This document shows positions 34,256 to 43,248 of a DNA stretch of 64,000 nucleotides, in pieces. This stretch comes from Streptomyces ficellus (lineage in GTDB: Bacteria > Actinomycetota > Actinomycetes > Streptomycetales > Streptomycetaceae). The notes beneath the pieces were generated by a model. The model made no database searches. It had not been told where the DNA came from and worked only from the letters and a program-made list of their open reading frames with translations. The number at the start of each line of letters is the position of its first letter. Position 1 is the stretch's first letter. Both the position numbers and the translations under genes were made by a program. Location of the stretch: NCBI RefSeq assembly GCF_030406405.1, contig NZ_JAUEPL010000026.1, positions 1-64,000 on the forward strand. Reading direction: 5' to 3'.

Positions 34256-35290
34256 TCACGCTCCGGTGAGTGACAGCCCATGCGCGGACCGTGCCGACTC
34301 GGCCACGCCCGCCAGGAAGCCCCTGGCCCGTGGCGGGACGGTGTCGCGCAGCCACTCCGGCGCTATCGCGCACACGGTGATCGCCACGCCGGTGCCCGCC
34401 AGCGCCTGCGGCAGGGTGTGCACGACCGTGGACGGGAAGCTCACCACCGTACGGCCGATCGGGCCCCGCCGGGCTATCAGCTCCAGCGGCAGGTCGGGCC
34501 GGACGATCTCCAGACCCGTGCCGACCGCGATGCGGTGCAGCTTCTCGACGGCCTCCCGGCGGTGCGCGAAGTACCGGGTGGCGCCGTGCGCGGCGGCCAG
34601 CGCGGCGACGGCGTCGACGTAGCGGTCCGCGTCCAGCACACCCGTCTCCACCAGCGAGGTGCCGACCAGGTCCGCGCCCCGCGTCAGGCGCGGCGGACCG
34701 AACCGGCCGCGGGTCCAGTCGAACCGGTTGGGCGTGATGGTGGTGCCCGCCGGCGCCTCGACCGGCAGGGCGGTGAAGACCTCGACCGTACGGTCGCGGC
34801 CCGGCGCGAGCCGGCGGCGGGCCAGCGCCGTGACCGGGGCGAGGGCCAGTTCGCGCGGGCCCCGCACGCCACGGCGGTGCCAGCGCACGAGCCGTTCGCC
34901 CCGCGAGAGCTGGGCGGCGAACTCCATGGTGGCCGTGCCGTCGTCGACGACCGTGAGGCTGCGCGGGCCGAAGAGCGTCAGCAGCAGCTGTACGTAACGC
35001 GAGAACGGATCGCCGACGATCACGCGCTCGGCGCGGGCCAGGGCCGGCGCGAGGTCCCGCAGCGCCCGCGCCAGGGAGCCACGGCCGCCCCGGGCCTCCT
35101 GCCAGCGGACCGTGAACCCCTCGTCGCGGGCGAGCTGGGCCATGCGGCGCAGCTGGCCCCGGGACATCGGGTCGGTCGGGGACAGCACGACGCAGGTCAG
35201 ATCCTGGCCGGTGCGCGAGGCGTGGGCCCACTCCAGGACGTTCAGGAGCTGGACCGGGCTCTCGACGAAGGCCAGGTTCGCGGTCGTCAT
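34256..35290 (-). CDS. Glycosyltransferase-like protein of the wall-glycan cluster (polysialyltransferase-like)
   Basis: A 344-residue protein beginning TTANLAFVESPVQLLNVLEWAH. The opening pattern of this and its C-terminal half (FAHRREAVEKLHRIA, FPSTVVHTLPQAL) resemble bacterial sialyl/polysialyltransferase-type enzymes that lengthen acidic nonulosonate chains. I chose ATG 35290, which has GAGG upstream. ATG 35356 overlaps the synthase stop (ATGA) and would add a Pro-rich 22-residue leader, so that start is also credible. It follows the nonulosonate synthase in the same operon. The exact linkage formed is unknown. Confidence 0.6.
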   Translation of the reverse strand: MTTANLAFVESPVQLLNVLEWAHASRTGQDLTCVVLSPTDPMSRGQLRRMAQLARDEGFTVRWQEARGGRGSLARALRDLAPALARAERVIVGDPFSRYVQLLLTLFGPRSLTVVDDGTATMEFAAQLSRGERLVRWHRRGVRGPRELALAPVTALARRRLAPGRDRTVEVFTALPVEAPAGTTITPNRFDWTRGRFGPPRLTRGADLVGTSLVETGVLDADRYVDAVAALAAAHGATRYFAHRREAVEKLHRIAVGTGLEIVRPDLPLELIARRGPIGRTVVSFPSTVVHTLPQALAGTGVAITVCAIAPEWLRDTVPPRARGFLAGVAESARSAHGLSLTGA

Positions 35291-35352
35291 ACGCGGCCTC
35301 GGGGTCGTCAGGAGCTTCCGGGGGCTCGGCGGCTTGAGGGGGGTCGGCGGCT

Positions 35353-36240
35353 TCATACGGTGGCCGGGACGCGGCGGAGCTTCTTCATGGGGCCGAGCTC
35401 CGACTCGTACACCTTCTTGACGCCGTCACCGAGCGCGGTCTCGATGGTGCGGATGTCGCGTACGAGGCGGGTGAGGCCCTGCGGTTCGACGGAGGCGGCC
35501 TGGTCGGAGCCCCACATGGCGCGGTCGAGGGTGATGTGGCGCTCGACGAAGCAGGCGCCGAGGGCGACGGCGGCGAGGGTGGTCTGCAGGCCCGTCTCGT
35601 GGCCGCTGTAGCCGATCGGGATGTTGGGGTAGTCCCGGTGCAGGGACTCGATCACCCGCAGGTTCAGCTCCTCGGCCCGCGCGGGGTACGTGGAGGTGGC
35701 GTGGCACAGCAGGATCGTGTCGCTGCCGAGCACCTCGACGGCGTGGCGGATCTGGCGCGGCGTGGACATGCCGGTGGAGAGGATGACGGTGCGGCCGGTG
35801 GCGCGCAGCGCGCGCAGCAGCTCGTCGTCGGTGAGGGACGCCGAAGCGACCTTGTGGGCGGGGACGTCGAACTTCTCCAGGAAGGCCACGGCCTCGGTGT
35901 CCCACGGGGAGGCGAACCAGTCGATGCCGCGCTCACGGCAGTGCTCGTCGATGGCGCGGTACTCGCTCTCGCCGAACTCGACGCGGTGGCGGTAGTCGAT
36001 GTACGTCATCCGCCCCCAGGGCGTGTCGCGCTCGATGTCCCACTGGTCGCGCCGGGTGCAGATCTCGGGGGTGCGCTTCTGGAACTTCACGGCGTCGCAG
36101 CCCGCGTCGGCGGCGGCGTCGATGAGGGCGATGGCCTTGTCGAGGTCGCCGTTGTGGTTGATGCCGATCTCGCCGGTGATGTAGACGGGCCGGCCGGGCC
36201 CGGCGGTCTTGCGGCCGAGGGTGCGCAGGCGGGGGTTCAT
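35353..36240 (-). CDS. NeuB/SpsE-type nonulosonate synthase lacking the SAF domain
   Basis: A 295-residue NeuB-family enzyme that condenses phosphoenolpyruvate with a hexose or N-acetylhexosamine derivative to make a nine-carbon sugar acid. The TIM barrel carries YITGEIGINHNGDLDKAIAL, DAVKFQKRTPE, WFASPWDTEAVAFLE, LSTGMST, LLCHATSTYP, IGYSGHETG and VERHITLDRAMWGSDQAAS. Typical NeuB proteins are ~340-350 residues and end in a SAF (antifreeze-like) domain that closes the partner active site. This one stops at the end of the barrel. Kdn, rather than N-acetylneuraminate, is a likely product in Streptomyces; that is inference. Confidence 0.87.
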   Translation of the reverse strand: MNPRLRTLGRKTAGPGRPVYITGEIGINHNGDLDKAIALIDAAADAGCDAVKFQKRTPEICTRRDQWDIERDTPWGRMTYIDYRHRVEFGESEYRAIDEHCRERGIDWFASPWDTEAVAFLEKFDVPAHKVASASLTDDELLRALRATGRTVILSTGMSTPRQIRHAVEVLGSDTILLCHATSTYPARAEELNLRVIESLHRDYPNIPIGYSGHETGLQTTLAAVALGACFVERHITLDRAMWGSDQAASVEPQGLTRLVRDIRTIETALGDGVKKVYESELGPMKKLRRVPATV

Positions 36241-36335
36241 GGTGCGGGTTCCTTACGTGGTGGGGTGAGCGGTGTACGTGGGGTCGCGTGGTGGGGCTGA
36301 GCGGTCCGCGTGGGCTTGTGCGGTGGGGTTGCGGG

Positions 36336-36413
36336 GTGGGCGTGCGGGGTGGGCTTGCGTGGTGGGCGTGCGGGGTGGGCTTGCGTGGTGGGCGTGCGGG
36401 GTGGGCTTGCGTG
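36336..36413. repeat. Three perfect 26-bp tandem repeats in the synthase leader
   Basis: Three identical 26-bp copies at 36336-36361, 36362-36387 and 36388-36413. Each consists of two 13-bp halves (GTGGGCGTGCGGG / GTGGGCTTGCGTG). Diverged copies continue back towards 36250. The tract fills the 179-base spacer between the cytidylyltransferase stop and the synthase start. Confidence 0.9.
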
Positions 36414-36419
36414 GTGGGC

Positions 36420-37634
36420 TTACGCCGTGGGGAGGGCGGTGAGCTCGGGGCCGAGCAGCCAGGCCGCGATCTCGCGGATGGCCCCGGCGCCGCCCGGGGT
36501 GGCGGTGACGGCGCGGGCGGCGGCCCGTACCGAGTCGTGGGCGGTCGCGACGGCGACGGGCCAGCCGACGAGGCCGAAGCAGGGCAGGTCGTTGACGTCG
36601 TTGCCGGCGTACAGCACCCGCTGGGGGTCGATGGCGTTCTCGTCGCACCACTGCTTGAGCGCGAGGTCCTTGCGGTCGACGCCGTGCAGGACCGGGACGC
36701 CGAGCTTGCGGGCGCGGGCGGCGACGACGGGGTTCTTCTCGGTGGACAGGATGAGCAGCGGGACACCGGCGCGGCGCAGCGCGGCGACGCCGAGCCCGTC
36801 ACCCCGGTGTACGGCGACGAGTTCGCGCCCGTCGCGGTCCACGAGGACCCGGTCGTCGGTCTGGGTGCCGTCGAAGTCGAGGACGACCGCGTCCACGTCG
36901 TGGAGGGCGGGCGTGCCCGGCTCGTCCAGCAGGGGCGCGAGCGCGCGGGCGCGGGCGAGGTCATGGGGGTCGTCGACCTCCAGGACGCGGGCGGGGTCGG
37001 TGACGACGAGCGCGGTACGGCCGAAGAACCGGTGCCGGTGGGTACGGAAGCCGGCGGCGTCCATCGCGTACGCGGCGCCCGTCTCCAGGTACTCGGGCTC
37101 CCGTTCCTGGCGCCGGGGGCGGTGGGCCTTGTCGTGGTTGACCCCGTGGGCGTCGCCGGCCCCGCGCCACAGGAAGCCGTGCGAGGGGGCGGCGGTGAGG
37201 GCCGTGTCGGCGCCCTCATCCAGGACGCGGGCGGCGACGGCGTCGACCTCCGAGGCGGTCAGGAACGGGCTGGTGCACTGCACCAGGAGGACCACGTCCA
37301 CGCGGCGGCCGTGCAGGGCCTCGTGCGCGTCCATCGCGTGGAGCACGGCCGATTCGCTGGTGGCCGTGTCGCCGGAGAGGGCGGCCGGGCGGTGGACGGG
37401 TTCGGCGCCGGCCGCGCGGGCGGTCGCGGCGATCGCGGGGTCGTCCGTCGAGACGACCACGTCCGTCACCCGGCGGGCGCCCAGGCAGGCGCGTACCGCG
37501 CGGGCGACCAGGGGCACGCCGCCCACCGGGGCGAGGTTCTTGGCGGGGACGCCCTTGGAGCCGCCGCGGGCGGGGATCACGGCGAGGACGGTGGGGCGCG
37601 GGGCGGGCGTCGCGGGTATCGGCCGGTCGTTCAC
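36420..37634 (-). CDS. Acylneuraminate cytidylyltransferase fused to a HAD phosphatase
   Basis: A 404-residue fusion. Residues ~15-235 are a NeuA/SpsF-type CMP-nonulosonate synthetase with the nucleotide loop AVIPARGGSKGVPAKNL, VVVSTDDPAIA and VVLLVQCTSPF. Residues ~245-404 are a KdsC-like HAD phosphatase with VVLDFDGTQTDD, LLILSTEKNPVV, and the metal-binding GNDVNDLPCF. The two activities fit dephosphorylation of a nonulosonate-9-phosphate and its activation to the CMP-sugar. The start is at 37634, overlapping the upstream gene stop by four bases. It precedes the synthase across a repeat-filled spacer. Confidence 0.88.
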   Translation of the reverse strand: MNDRPIPATPAPRPTVLAVIPARGGSKGVPAKNLAPVGGVPLVARAVRACLGARRVTDVVVSTDDPAIAATARAAGAEPVHRPAALSGDTATSESAVLHAMDAHEALHGRRVDVVLLVQCTSPFLTASEVDAVAARVLDEGADTALTAAPSHGFLWRGAGDAHGVNHDKAHRPRRQEREPEYLETGAAYAMDAAGFRTHRHRFFGRTALVVTDPARVLEVDDPHDLARARALAPLLDEPGTPALHDVDAVVLDFDGTQTDDRVLVDRDGRELVAVHRGDGLGVAALRRAGVPLLILSTEKNPVVAARARKLGVPVLHGVDRKDLALKQWCDENAIDPQRVLYAGNDVNDLPCFGLVGWPVAVATAHDSVRAAARAVTATPGGAGAIREIAAWLLGPELTALPTA

Positions 37635-38902
37635 AGCTCCCCCAGGCGGCGGATCACCGGGGCCACGCGCTGCACCCCGTGCCGGTACACGCCCCGCGCC
37701 GCCTCACGCAGCACGCGCCGTAGCGCGCCGGTGGAGGGCGGCTCGGTCGCGTCCAGGCGGTGGCGGGCCAGCACGCCGGGCAGGTAGCCGGGGGCGGTCG
37801 TGGGCGTGTAATAGGGCTCCACCGGGGGCAGCGCGGGGGCGGCCAGCAGGCCGAGCACCCGCTCGCGCGCCGCGTCGAAGCGCGTCTCGTACGCGCCGTC
37901 CGGCGCCACGCCGTGGTCCGCGGGCCACCCCGCGTCCGGCTCCGGACGGTGGCCGGCGTCCAGCCGGTCCCAGGAGGTCAGCAGGCCCGAGCCGATGAAG
38001 TGGTGGTTGCCGAGCGCCTCGCGCACGCCCAGGTCGGTCAGGACGGCCGTCGGGATACGCCGGTGCAGGGCCTCCAGCGCGGCCGTCGAGGAGACGGTGA
38101 CCAGCAGGTCGGTGCGGTCGAGGACCTCGCCCATGTGGCCGTGGACCAGCCGCAGGTTGGGCGGGAGCGGGCCGCGTACCAGCTTCTGGTACGGGAACTC
38201 CTCGACGTGCGTGGTGTGCTCGCCCGGCTTGGAGCGCAGCTTCAGCAGGACCTCGCGGTGCGGGTGCTGCCGGGCGTGCTCGACGAGCCTGCGCAGCAGG
38301 TACGCGCGGTCCGCCCGCGACGCCGGTACGGACGGCTGCGCCGCGAAGACCACCGTGTCGCGCCCCTCCACCGGCGCGTACCGCGCCCCGCCGAGGAACG
38401 GCAGCGCCGCCTCCACCACCGCCGACGCGTCGGCGCCGACGCCCTCGTACACGGCACGGAAACGCCGCGCGTCGGCCGGTGAGTTGGCGAGGACGACATC
38501 CGCCCCGTGCCGCAGCAGCAGCCCGTCGGCGAGCTTCTCGTACACGACGCCGACATAGCCGGTGACGATGACCGGGCGGCGCGGCAGCGCCAGGCCCGCC
38601 AGGCCGTGCAGCATCGCCTGGACGGTGCCGCCGACGAGCGCGAGGACGACCACGTCGTACGCCTCGTCCCGCACCGCCCGCAGGAACTCCGCCCCGGTCA
38701 CCTCGCGGGCGCTTTCCGCCCCGGCGACCCCGACCTCGGCGAGCTGCCGCGCGGTCGGGGTGGCCCGGCCGCGCAGGAGGAAGCCGGTCGGCCGGGCGCC
38801 GGAAGGGGTGATGCGGCGCGCCGTCAGGGCGCCCCATTTCCATCGGGTGTCGGAGTCCGCGAGTACCGCGACCCGCACCGCTTCACTGTTGCGTGATGGC
38901 AC
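37631..38902 (-). CDS. DUF6716-type putative glycosyltransferase
   Basis: A 423-residue protein with a GT-B-like layout. The N-terminal half opens VRVAVLADSDTRWKWGALTA and carries VIVTGYVGVVYEKLADGLLLR. The C-terminal half has VLLKLRSKPGEHTTHVEEFP and LLVTVSSTAALEALHR, typical of polysaccharide transferases that bind a nucleotide sugar in the second domain. I believe it matches the DUF6716 group. It is the first gene of the minus-strand operon and diverges from the GT2 gene. GTG 38902 is chosen because it lies just before the first strand; the N-terminal extension to 38941 is unconserved in character. Confidence 0.65.
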   Translation of the reverse strand: MPSRNSEAVRVAVLADSDTRWKWGALTARRITPSGARPTGFLLRGRATPTARQLAEVGVAGAESAREVTGAEFLRAVRDEAYDVVVLALVGGTVQAMLHGLAGLALPRRPVIVTGYVGVVYEKLADGLLLRHGADVVLANSPADARRFRAVYEGVGADASAVVEAALPFLGGARYAPVEGRDTVVFAAQPSVPASRADRAYLLRRLVEHARQHPHREVLLKLRSKPGEHTTHVEEFPYQKLVRGPLPPNLRLVHGHMGEVLDRTDLLVTVSSTAALEALHRRIPTAVLTDLGVREALGNHHFIGSGLLTSWDRLDAGHRPEPDAGWPADHGVAPDGAYETRFDAARERVLGLLAAPALPPVEPYYTPTTAPGYLPGVLARHRLDATEPPSTGALRRVLREAARGVYRHGVQRVAPVIRRLGEL

Positions 38903-39068
38903 GCCGAGGACGTTAGGAAGGCATCCGTCCGCGCGGCCCAACTCGGCCGCAACAAAGGGTGAACAGCGGCCTGCGGCAATGAGGTTAATGAGCGCGCCGC
39001 TCAGTGTTCATCGCGCATCCCTCCCCCGGTCGGCCCGAATGACGGCGGCTGCCCCTAGCGTCTTCCGG

Positions 39069-40046
39069 GTGGTCAAGCTCTCCGTCGTCGTGCCGTTCTA
39101 CAACGTGCACACATATGCGCCCGACACCCTGATGAGCCTGCGTGCCAACGCCCGTGAGGACTTCGAATTCCTGCTCGTCGACGACTGCTCGACGGACGGG
39201 ACGGCCGACGTCCTGCGGCGCGCGGCGCGCGAACTGCCGGGGGCGGTGCTGATCGCCCGTGAACGCAACGGCGGGCTGGCCACCGCCCGCAACACCGGTA
39301 TCGACGCTGCCCGTGGCGAGTACCTCGCGTTCCTCGACGGCGACGACTGGCTGGCGCCGGGCCACCTCGCCCGGGTCCTCGCCGCCATCGAGGCGCTGGG
39401 CTGCGACTTCGTCCGCACCGACCATGTGCGGTGCACCGGCACCTCCCGCTCCGTGCACCGGGTGCCGGTGGGGCGGCGCGGGGTGGTGCTGCGGCCGCGC
39501 GACGCGATCCTGCCGGCCGCGCGGTCCACCTCGGTGGACTACCCGTACGCCTGGGCCGGGATGTACCACCGGCGGCTCGCCGACCGGGGCCTGCTGCGCT
39601 TCACCGACGGGCTGCGCACCGCCGAGGACCGGCCGTGGATATGGCGGCTGCACCGGGAGGCGGATTCCTTCGCGGCGATCAGTGCGCTCGGAATCTTCTA
39701 CCGGCGCGGCATCTCCTCATCGCTCACACAAATCGGCGACATTCGGCAGCTGGATTTCATCCGCGCTTTCGACCAGGTTCTGGAAGAAACGGCGAAGGAC
39801 ACGGACGCGGAAAGGCTGCTGCCGAAAGCCGTACGCACCTACTGCGCGATCATCGCGCACCATCTGAGTTCCGTGGAACGGTTCGAGGCGCCGGTCGCCC
39901 GGAAATTGCGCGCCATGAGCGCGGCGGCGCTGCGGCGCATGCCGCAGGACGTGCTGACGGAAGCCCTCGACACGATGGACGCCCAGCGCGCGTCCCGGCT
40001 GCGCAGGCTGCGCCGCCGCCCGGTGCGGGTGGGGGCCGCCGCATGA
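39069..40046 (+). CDS. Family 2 glycosyltransferase
   Basis: A 325-residue GT-A-fold glycosyltransferase. It begins KLSVVVPFYNV and shows FLLVDDCSTDGT, NGGLATARNTGIDAARGEYLAFLDGDDW (with the DxD-type metal motif) and a mid-protein RTAEDRPWIWRLH acceptor-side motif. The C-terminus is helical and Arg-rich. The GTG at 39069 lies close behind a -10-like TAGCGT (39056-39061), so the mRNA may be leaderless. Its stop overlaps the start of the next transferase gene (ATGA). Role: sugar or glycerol transfer in the wall polymer. Confidence 0.85.
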   Translation: MVKLSVVVPFYNVHTYAPDTLMSLRANAREDFEFLLVDDCSTDGTADVLRRAARELPGAVLIARERNGGLATARNTGIDAARGEYLAFLDGDDWLAPGHLARVLAAIEALGCDFVRTDHVRCTGTSRSVHRVPVGRRGVVLRPRDAILPAARSTSVDYPYAWAGMYHRRLADRGLLRFTDGLRTAEDRPWIWRLHREADSFAAISALGIFYRRGISSSLTQIGDIRQLDFIRAFDQVLEETAKDTDAERLLPKAVRTYCAIIAHHLSSVERFEAPVARKLRAMSAAALRRMPQDVLTEALDTMDAQRASRLRRLRRRPVRVGAAA

Positions 40047-41365
40047 GCACGCAGATCTTCTACGCCTCCACGCTGTACGGCGCGGTCACGCTCGCCGCCG
40101 CCCTCGACAGCGGCTGCTTCGCGCCCGCCGACCGCCGGCTGCTGCTGGTCGCCACCACCGCGGCCGTCCCGGAGACGGCCGTCCCGCTCGACCGGATGCC
40201 CGGCTTCGAGCGGCTGCGCGGCCGTTTCGACGCCGTACTGTCCTGGAACGACACCATCGCGCCGCTCCACCCGGCCGGCTGGGCGCCCCGGCCGGACGAC
40301 GTGCCGCTGTGGGAGCGCCATCTGCGGCTGCTGTGGGGCCTGGGCGAGGAGCCGGTCGAGCTGGTTGTCGAATCGCTCCAGGTCGCGCCCGCGCTCACGG
40401 TCGTCCAGCTGTTCCCGGACGCGCCGATCGATGTGTACGCGGACGGGCTGATGAGCTACGGCCCCACCCGCGACAAGCTCGACCCACTGGTCGGCGAGCG
40501 GGTGCGGCGGCTGCTGCACCTGGAGCTGGTGCCGGGGCTGCGGCCGCTGCTGCTGGCGGAGTTCGGGGCCGTACCCGAGGTGGTGCCGGCGGAGGCGTTC
40601 CGGAAGGTCGTCGACGAGCTGGCCGAGGACGACCCGAGGGCGGAGGACGTGCCGCGGGCGGAGGCCGAGGAGGGCGCGGCGCTGCTCCTGGGCCAGTACC
40701 TGTCCGCCCTCGGCATCCTCTCCCCCGCCGAGGAGGAGGACCTTCACCTGCGGATGGTGCGCGGCGCCGTGGCGCGCGGGCACCGCAGGATCGTCTTCAA
40801 GCCGCACCCGGTGGCGCCTGCCTCCTGGTCGCGGGCCCTGGAGCGGGAGGCGGAGGCGCTGGGCGCCGAACTGACCGTCCTGGGGCGGCCCGTCCTCGCC
40901 GAGGTGCTGTTCCGGCGGCTGCGGCCCGCGCTGGTCGCCGGCTGCTTCTCGACCGCGCTGTTCACCGCGAGCGGCTTCTACGGCCTGCCGGTCGCCCGGC
41001 TGGGCACCGCCCCGCTGCTGGACCGCCTCGCCCCGTACCAGAACAGCAACCGGGTGCCGGTGACGATCGCCGACGCGCTGCTGCCGGACCTGGAGGGCGT
41101 CGACCGGTCCGGCGAGGTCCCGGACCCCGCCGGCCTCCTGGACGCCGTCGGCTTCGCGATGCAGCCCCGGCTCCGCCCGGACCTGCGCCCGGCGGCCGAG
41201 CGCTACCTCGCCGCGCACCTGTCCCCCCGCACCCACCGCTACTTCAAGCGCCGCCGCCTCACCGTCCTCGGCCTCCCGGGCGGCCTCCCGCTCCCCCGCA
41301 ACGCCGTGACCCGCCGCCTGGCCCGCCGAGCCCGCCACCTCCAGCGCGCGGCACTCGGCCGCTGA
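40043..41365 (+). CDS. Polysialyltransferase-like protein
   Basis: A 440-residue protein that opens TQIFYASTLYGAVTLAAALD, a pattern seen in bacterial alpha-2,8-polysialyltransferase-like (GT38-type) proteins. The C-terminal domain holds RRIVFKPHPVAPASWSRAL, where His-Pro is the conserved donor-binding motif, and AGCFSTALFTASGFYGLPVA, where the Ser-Thr pair binds the CMP phosphate. It is translationally coupled to the GT2 gene and divergent from the synthase operon. It probably lengthens a nonulosonate-containing chain; the linkage and substrate are inference. Confidence 0.65.
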   Translation: MSTQIFYASTLYGAVTLAAALDSGCFAPADRRLLLVATTAAVPETAVPLDRMPGFERLRGRFDAVLSWNDTIAPLHPAGWAPRPDDVPLWERHLRLLWGLGEEPVELVVESLQVAPALTVVQLFPDAPIDVYADGLMSYGPTRDKLDPLVGERVRRLLHLELVPGLRPLLLAEFGAVPEVVPAEAFRKVVDELAEDDPRAEDVPRAEAEEGAALLLGQYLSALGILSPAEEEDLHLRMVRGAVARGHRRIVFKPHPVAPASWSRALEREAEALGAELTVLGRPVLAEVLFRRLRPALVAGCFSTALFTASGFYGLPVARLGTAPLLDRLAPYQNSNRVPVTIADALLPDLEGVDRSGEVPDPAGLLDAVGFAMQPRLRPDLRPAAERYLAAHLSPRTHRYFKRRRLTVLGLPGGLPLPRNAVTRRLARRARHLQRAALGR

Positions 41366-41392
41366 GGCGTGCGCGTACGTCCGTTCCTGGGC

Positions 41393-41455
41393 GGGCGGGG
41401 CGCAACATTCCGATCGCTTCGCGATGGCGAGGCATCAGGGTCAAGCGCCCCGCCC
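41393..41455. terminator. Branched inverted repeat between convergent genes
   Basis: 11-bp arms (GGGCGGGGCGC / GCGCCCCGCCC) enclose 41 bases that contain a second small hairpin (ATCGC-TTC-GCGAT). The position between the polysialyltransferase-like and mutase genes fits a bidirectional terminator. Confidence 0.6.
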
Positions 41456-41481
41456 CCGTGCGGGGGAGCACCGTCCTCGGC

Positions 41482-43062
41482 TCAGAAAGCGTTCGTCGGG
41501 ACGTACGTGCCCCACACCTCCCGCAGCGCGTTGCACACCTCGCCCACCGTCGCCCGTGCCCTCAGGGCGTCCTTCATCGGGTAGAGGACGTTGTCCGTGC
41601 CCTCGGCCGCCTTCTTCAGCTCGGCGAGCGCCGTGTCGACCGCCGCCTGGTCGCGTTCGGCGCGCAGCTTGGCCAGGCGTTCCGCCTGCTGGGCCTCGAT
41701 CGCGGGGTCGACGCGCAGGGGCTCGTAGGGCTCCTCCTCGTCGAGGGTGTAGCGGTTGACGCCGACGACGACGCGCTCGCCGGAGTCGGTCTCCTGGGCG
41801 ATGCGGTACGCGGAGCGCTCGATCTCGTTCTTCTGGAAACCGCGCTCGATGGCGTTGACCGCGCCGCCCATGTCCTCCACCTTGCCCATCAGCTCCAGGG
41901 CGGCGGCCTCCACCTCGTCCGTCATCGTCTCTATGACGTACGACCCGGCGAACGGGTCGACCGTGGCGGTGACGTCGGTCTCGTACGCCAGAACCTGCTG
42001 CGTACGCAGCGCGAGGCGGGCGCTCTTGTCGGTCGGCAGCGCGATGGCCTCGTCGAAGGAGTTGGTGTGCAGCGACTGCGTGCCGCCCAGCACCGCCGCC
42101 AGGCCCTGCACGGCGACGCGCACCAGGTTCACCTCGGGCTGCTGGGCGGTCAGCTGCACGCCCGCCGTCTGGGTGTGGAAGCGCAGCATCTGCGACTTGG
42201 GGTTCTTCGCGCCGAACTCTTCCCTCATCACCCGCGCCCAGATCCGCCGGGCCGCCCGGAACTTGGCGACCTCTTCGAGGATGGTGGTGCGCGCGACGAA
42301 GAAGAACGACAGGCGGGGCGCGAAGTCGTCCACGTCCATGCCGGCTGCGACAGCGGTACGGACGTACTCGATGCCGTCCGCGAGCGTGAAGGCGATCTCC
42401 TGCGCGGGCGAGGCCCCGGCCTCCGCCATGTGGTAGCCGGAGATCGAGATGGTGTTCCACTTCGGGATCTCGGCCTTGCAGTACTTGAAGATGTCCGCGA
42501 TCAGCCGCAGCGACGGCTTGGGCGGGAAGATGTACGTACCGCGCGCGATGTACTCCTTGAGCACATCGTTCTGGATCGTGCCCGTCAGCTTGTCCGCCGG
42601 GACGCCCTGCTCCTCGCCGACGAGTTGGTAGAGGAGGAGCAGGAGGGCGGCCGGCGCGTTGATCGTCATCGACGTGGAGACCTTGTCCAACGGGATGCCG
42701 CCGAACAGCACCCGCATGTCGTCGATCGAGTCGATCGCGACACCCACCTTGCCGACCTCGCCGTGCGCGATGGGCGCGTCGCTGTCGTGCCCCATCTGCG
42801 TCGGCAGGTCGAAGGCGACCGACAGGCCCATCGTGCCGTTGGCGATCAGCTGCTTGTAGCGGGCGTTGGACTCGACGGCGGTGCCGAAACCGGCGTACTG
42901 CCGCATCGTCCAGGGCCGGCCGGTGTACATGGTCGGGTAGACACCGCGCGTGAAGGGGTACGAGCCCGGTTCGCCCAGTTTCTCGTCGGGATCCCACCCG
43001 CTGAGGGCGTCCGGCCCGTACACCGGCTCAATGGGAAGTCCCGACTCCGACTCGCGCGCCAT
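41482..43062 (-). CDS. Methylmalonyl-CoA mutase-like large subunit without B12-binding domain
   Basis: A 526-residue acyl-CoA mutase catalytic chain. The substrate-binding TMYTGRPWTMRQYAGFGTA retains the Tyr of methylmalonyl-CoA mutase. GLSVAFDLPTQMGHDSD, VSTSMTINAPA, the region from GTIQND to TYIFPP and SISGYHMAEAGASPAQE are all intact. The protein ends after the TIM barrel and linker and lacks the ~130-residue cobalamin domain, so it needs a separate small subunit, as in Streptomyces two-part acyl-CoA mutases; none is encoded in this window. The ATG at 43062 removes a 30-residue unconserved extension. Confidence 0.85.
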   Translation of the reverse strand: MARESESGLPIEPVYGPDALSGWDPDEKLGEPGSYPFTRGVYPTMYTGRPWTMRQYAGFGTAVESNARYKQLIANGTMGLSVAFDLPTQMGHDSDAPIAHGEVGKVGVAIDSIDDMRVLFGGIPLDKVSTSMTINAPAALLLLLYQLVGEEQGVPADKLTGTIQNDVLKEYIARGTYIFPPKPSLRLIADIFKYCKAEIPKWNTISISGYHMAEAGASPAQEIAFTLADGIEYVRTAVAAGMDVDDFAPRLSFFFVARTTILEEVAKFRAARRIWARVMREEFGAKNPKSQMLRFHTQTAGVQLTAQQPEVNLVRVAVQGLAAVLGGTQSLHTNSFDEAIALPTDKSARLALRTQQVLAYETDVTATVDPFAGSYVIETMTDEVEAAALELMGKVEDMGGAVNAIERGFQKNEIERSAYRIAQETDSGERVVVGVNRYTLDEEEPYEPLRVDPAIEAQQAERLAKLRAERDQAAVDTALAELKKAAEGTDNVLYPMKDALRARATVGEVCNALREVWGTYVPTNAF

Positions 43063-43248
43063 GTCCTTGTGCCTTCCGATGAGAAACCTACTCACTGGTA
43101 CCGACCCTCGCCACGGACTGTAGCGGCGGGCGTGCGACGGGTGGAGAGCCACGCGCTGGGACCTTGCTCACAGCATGCGTCGCGGTGCGCAACCAAGCAC
43201 GCCTGCGAAGCATCCCTTAGGTACACACATTCACTTCGGGGGGCTCAT

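Noticed and set aside
36336..36413. A possible CRISPR array
   Set aside because: The copies are head-to-tail with no variable spacers between them, and no cas genes are nearby.
36253..36651. A Pro/His/Arg-repeat extension of the cytidylyltransferase
   Set aside because: The fusion protein ends normally at 36420 after a complete HAD domain; the repetitive frame is a translation of the 26-bp spacer repeats.
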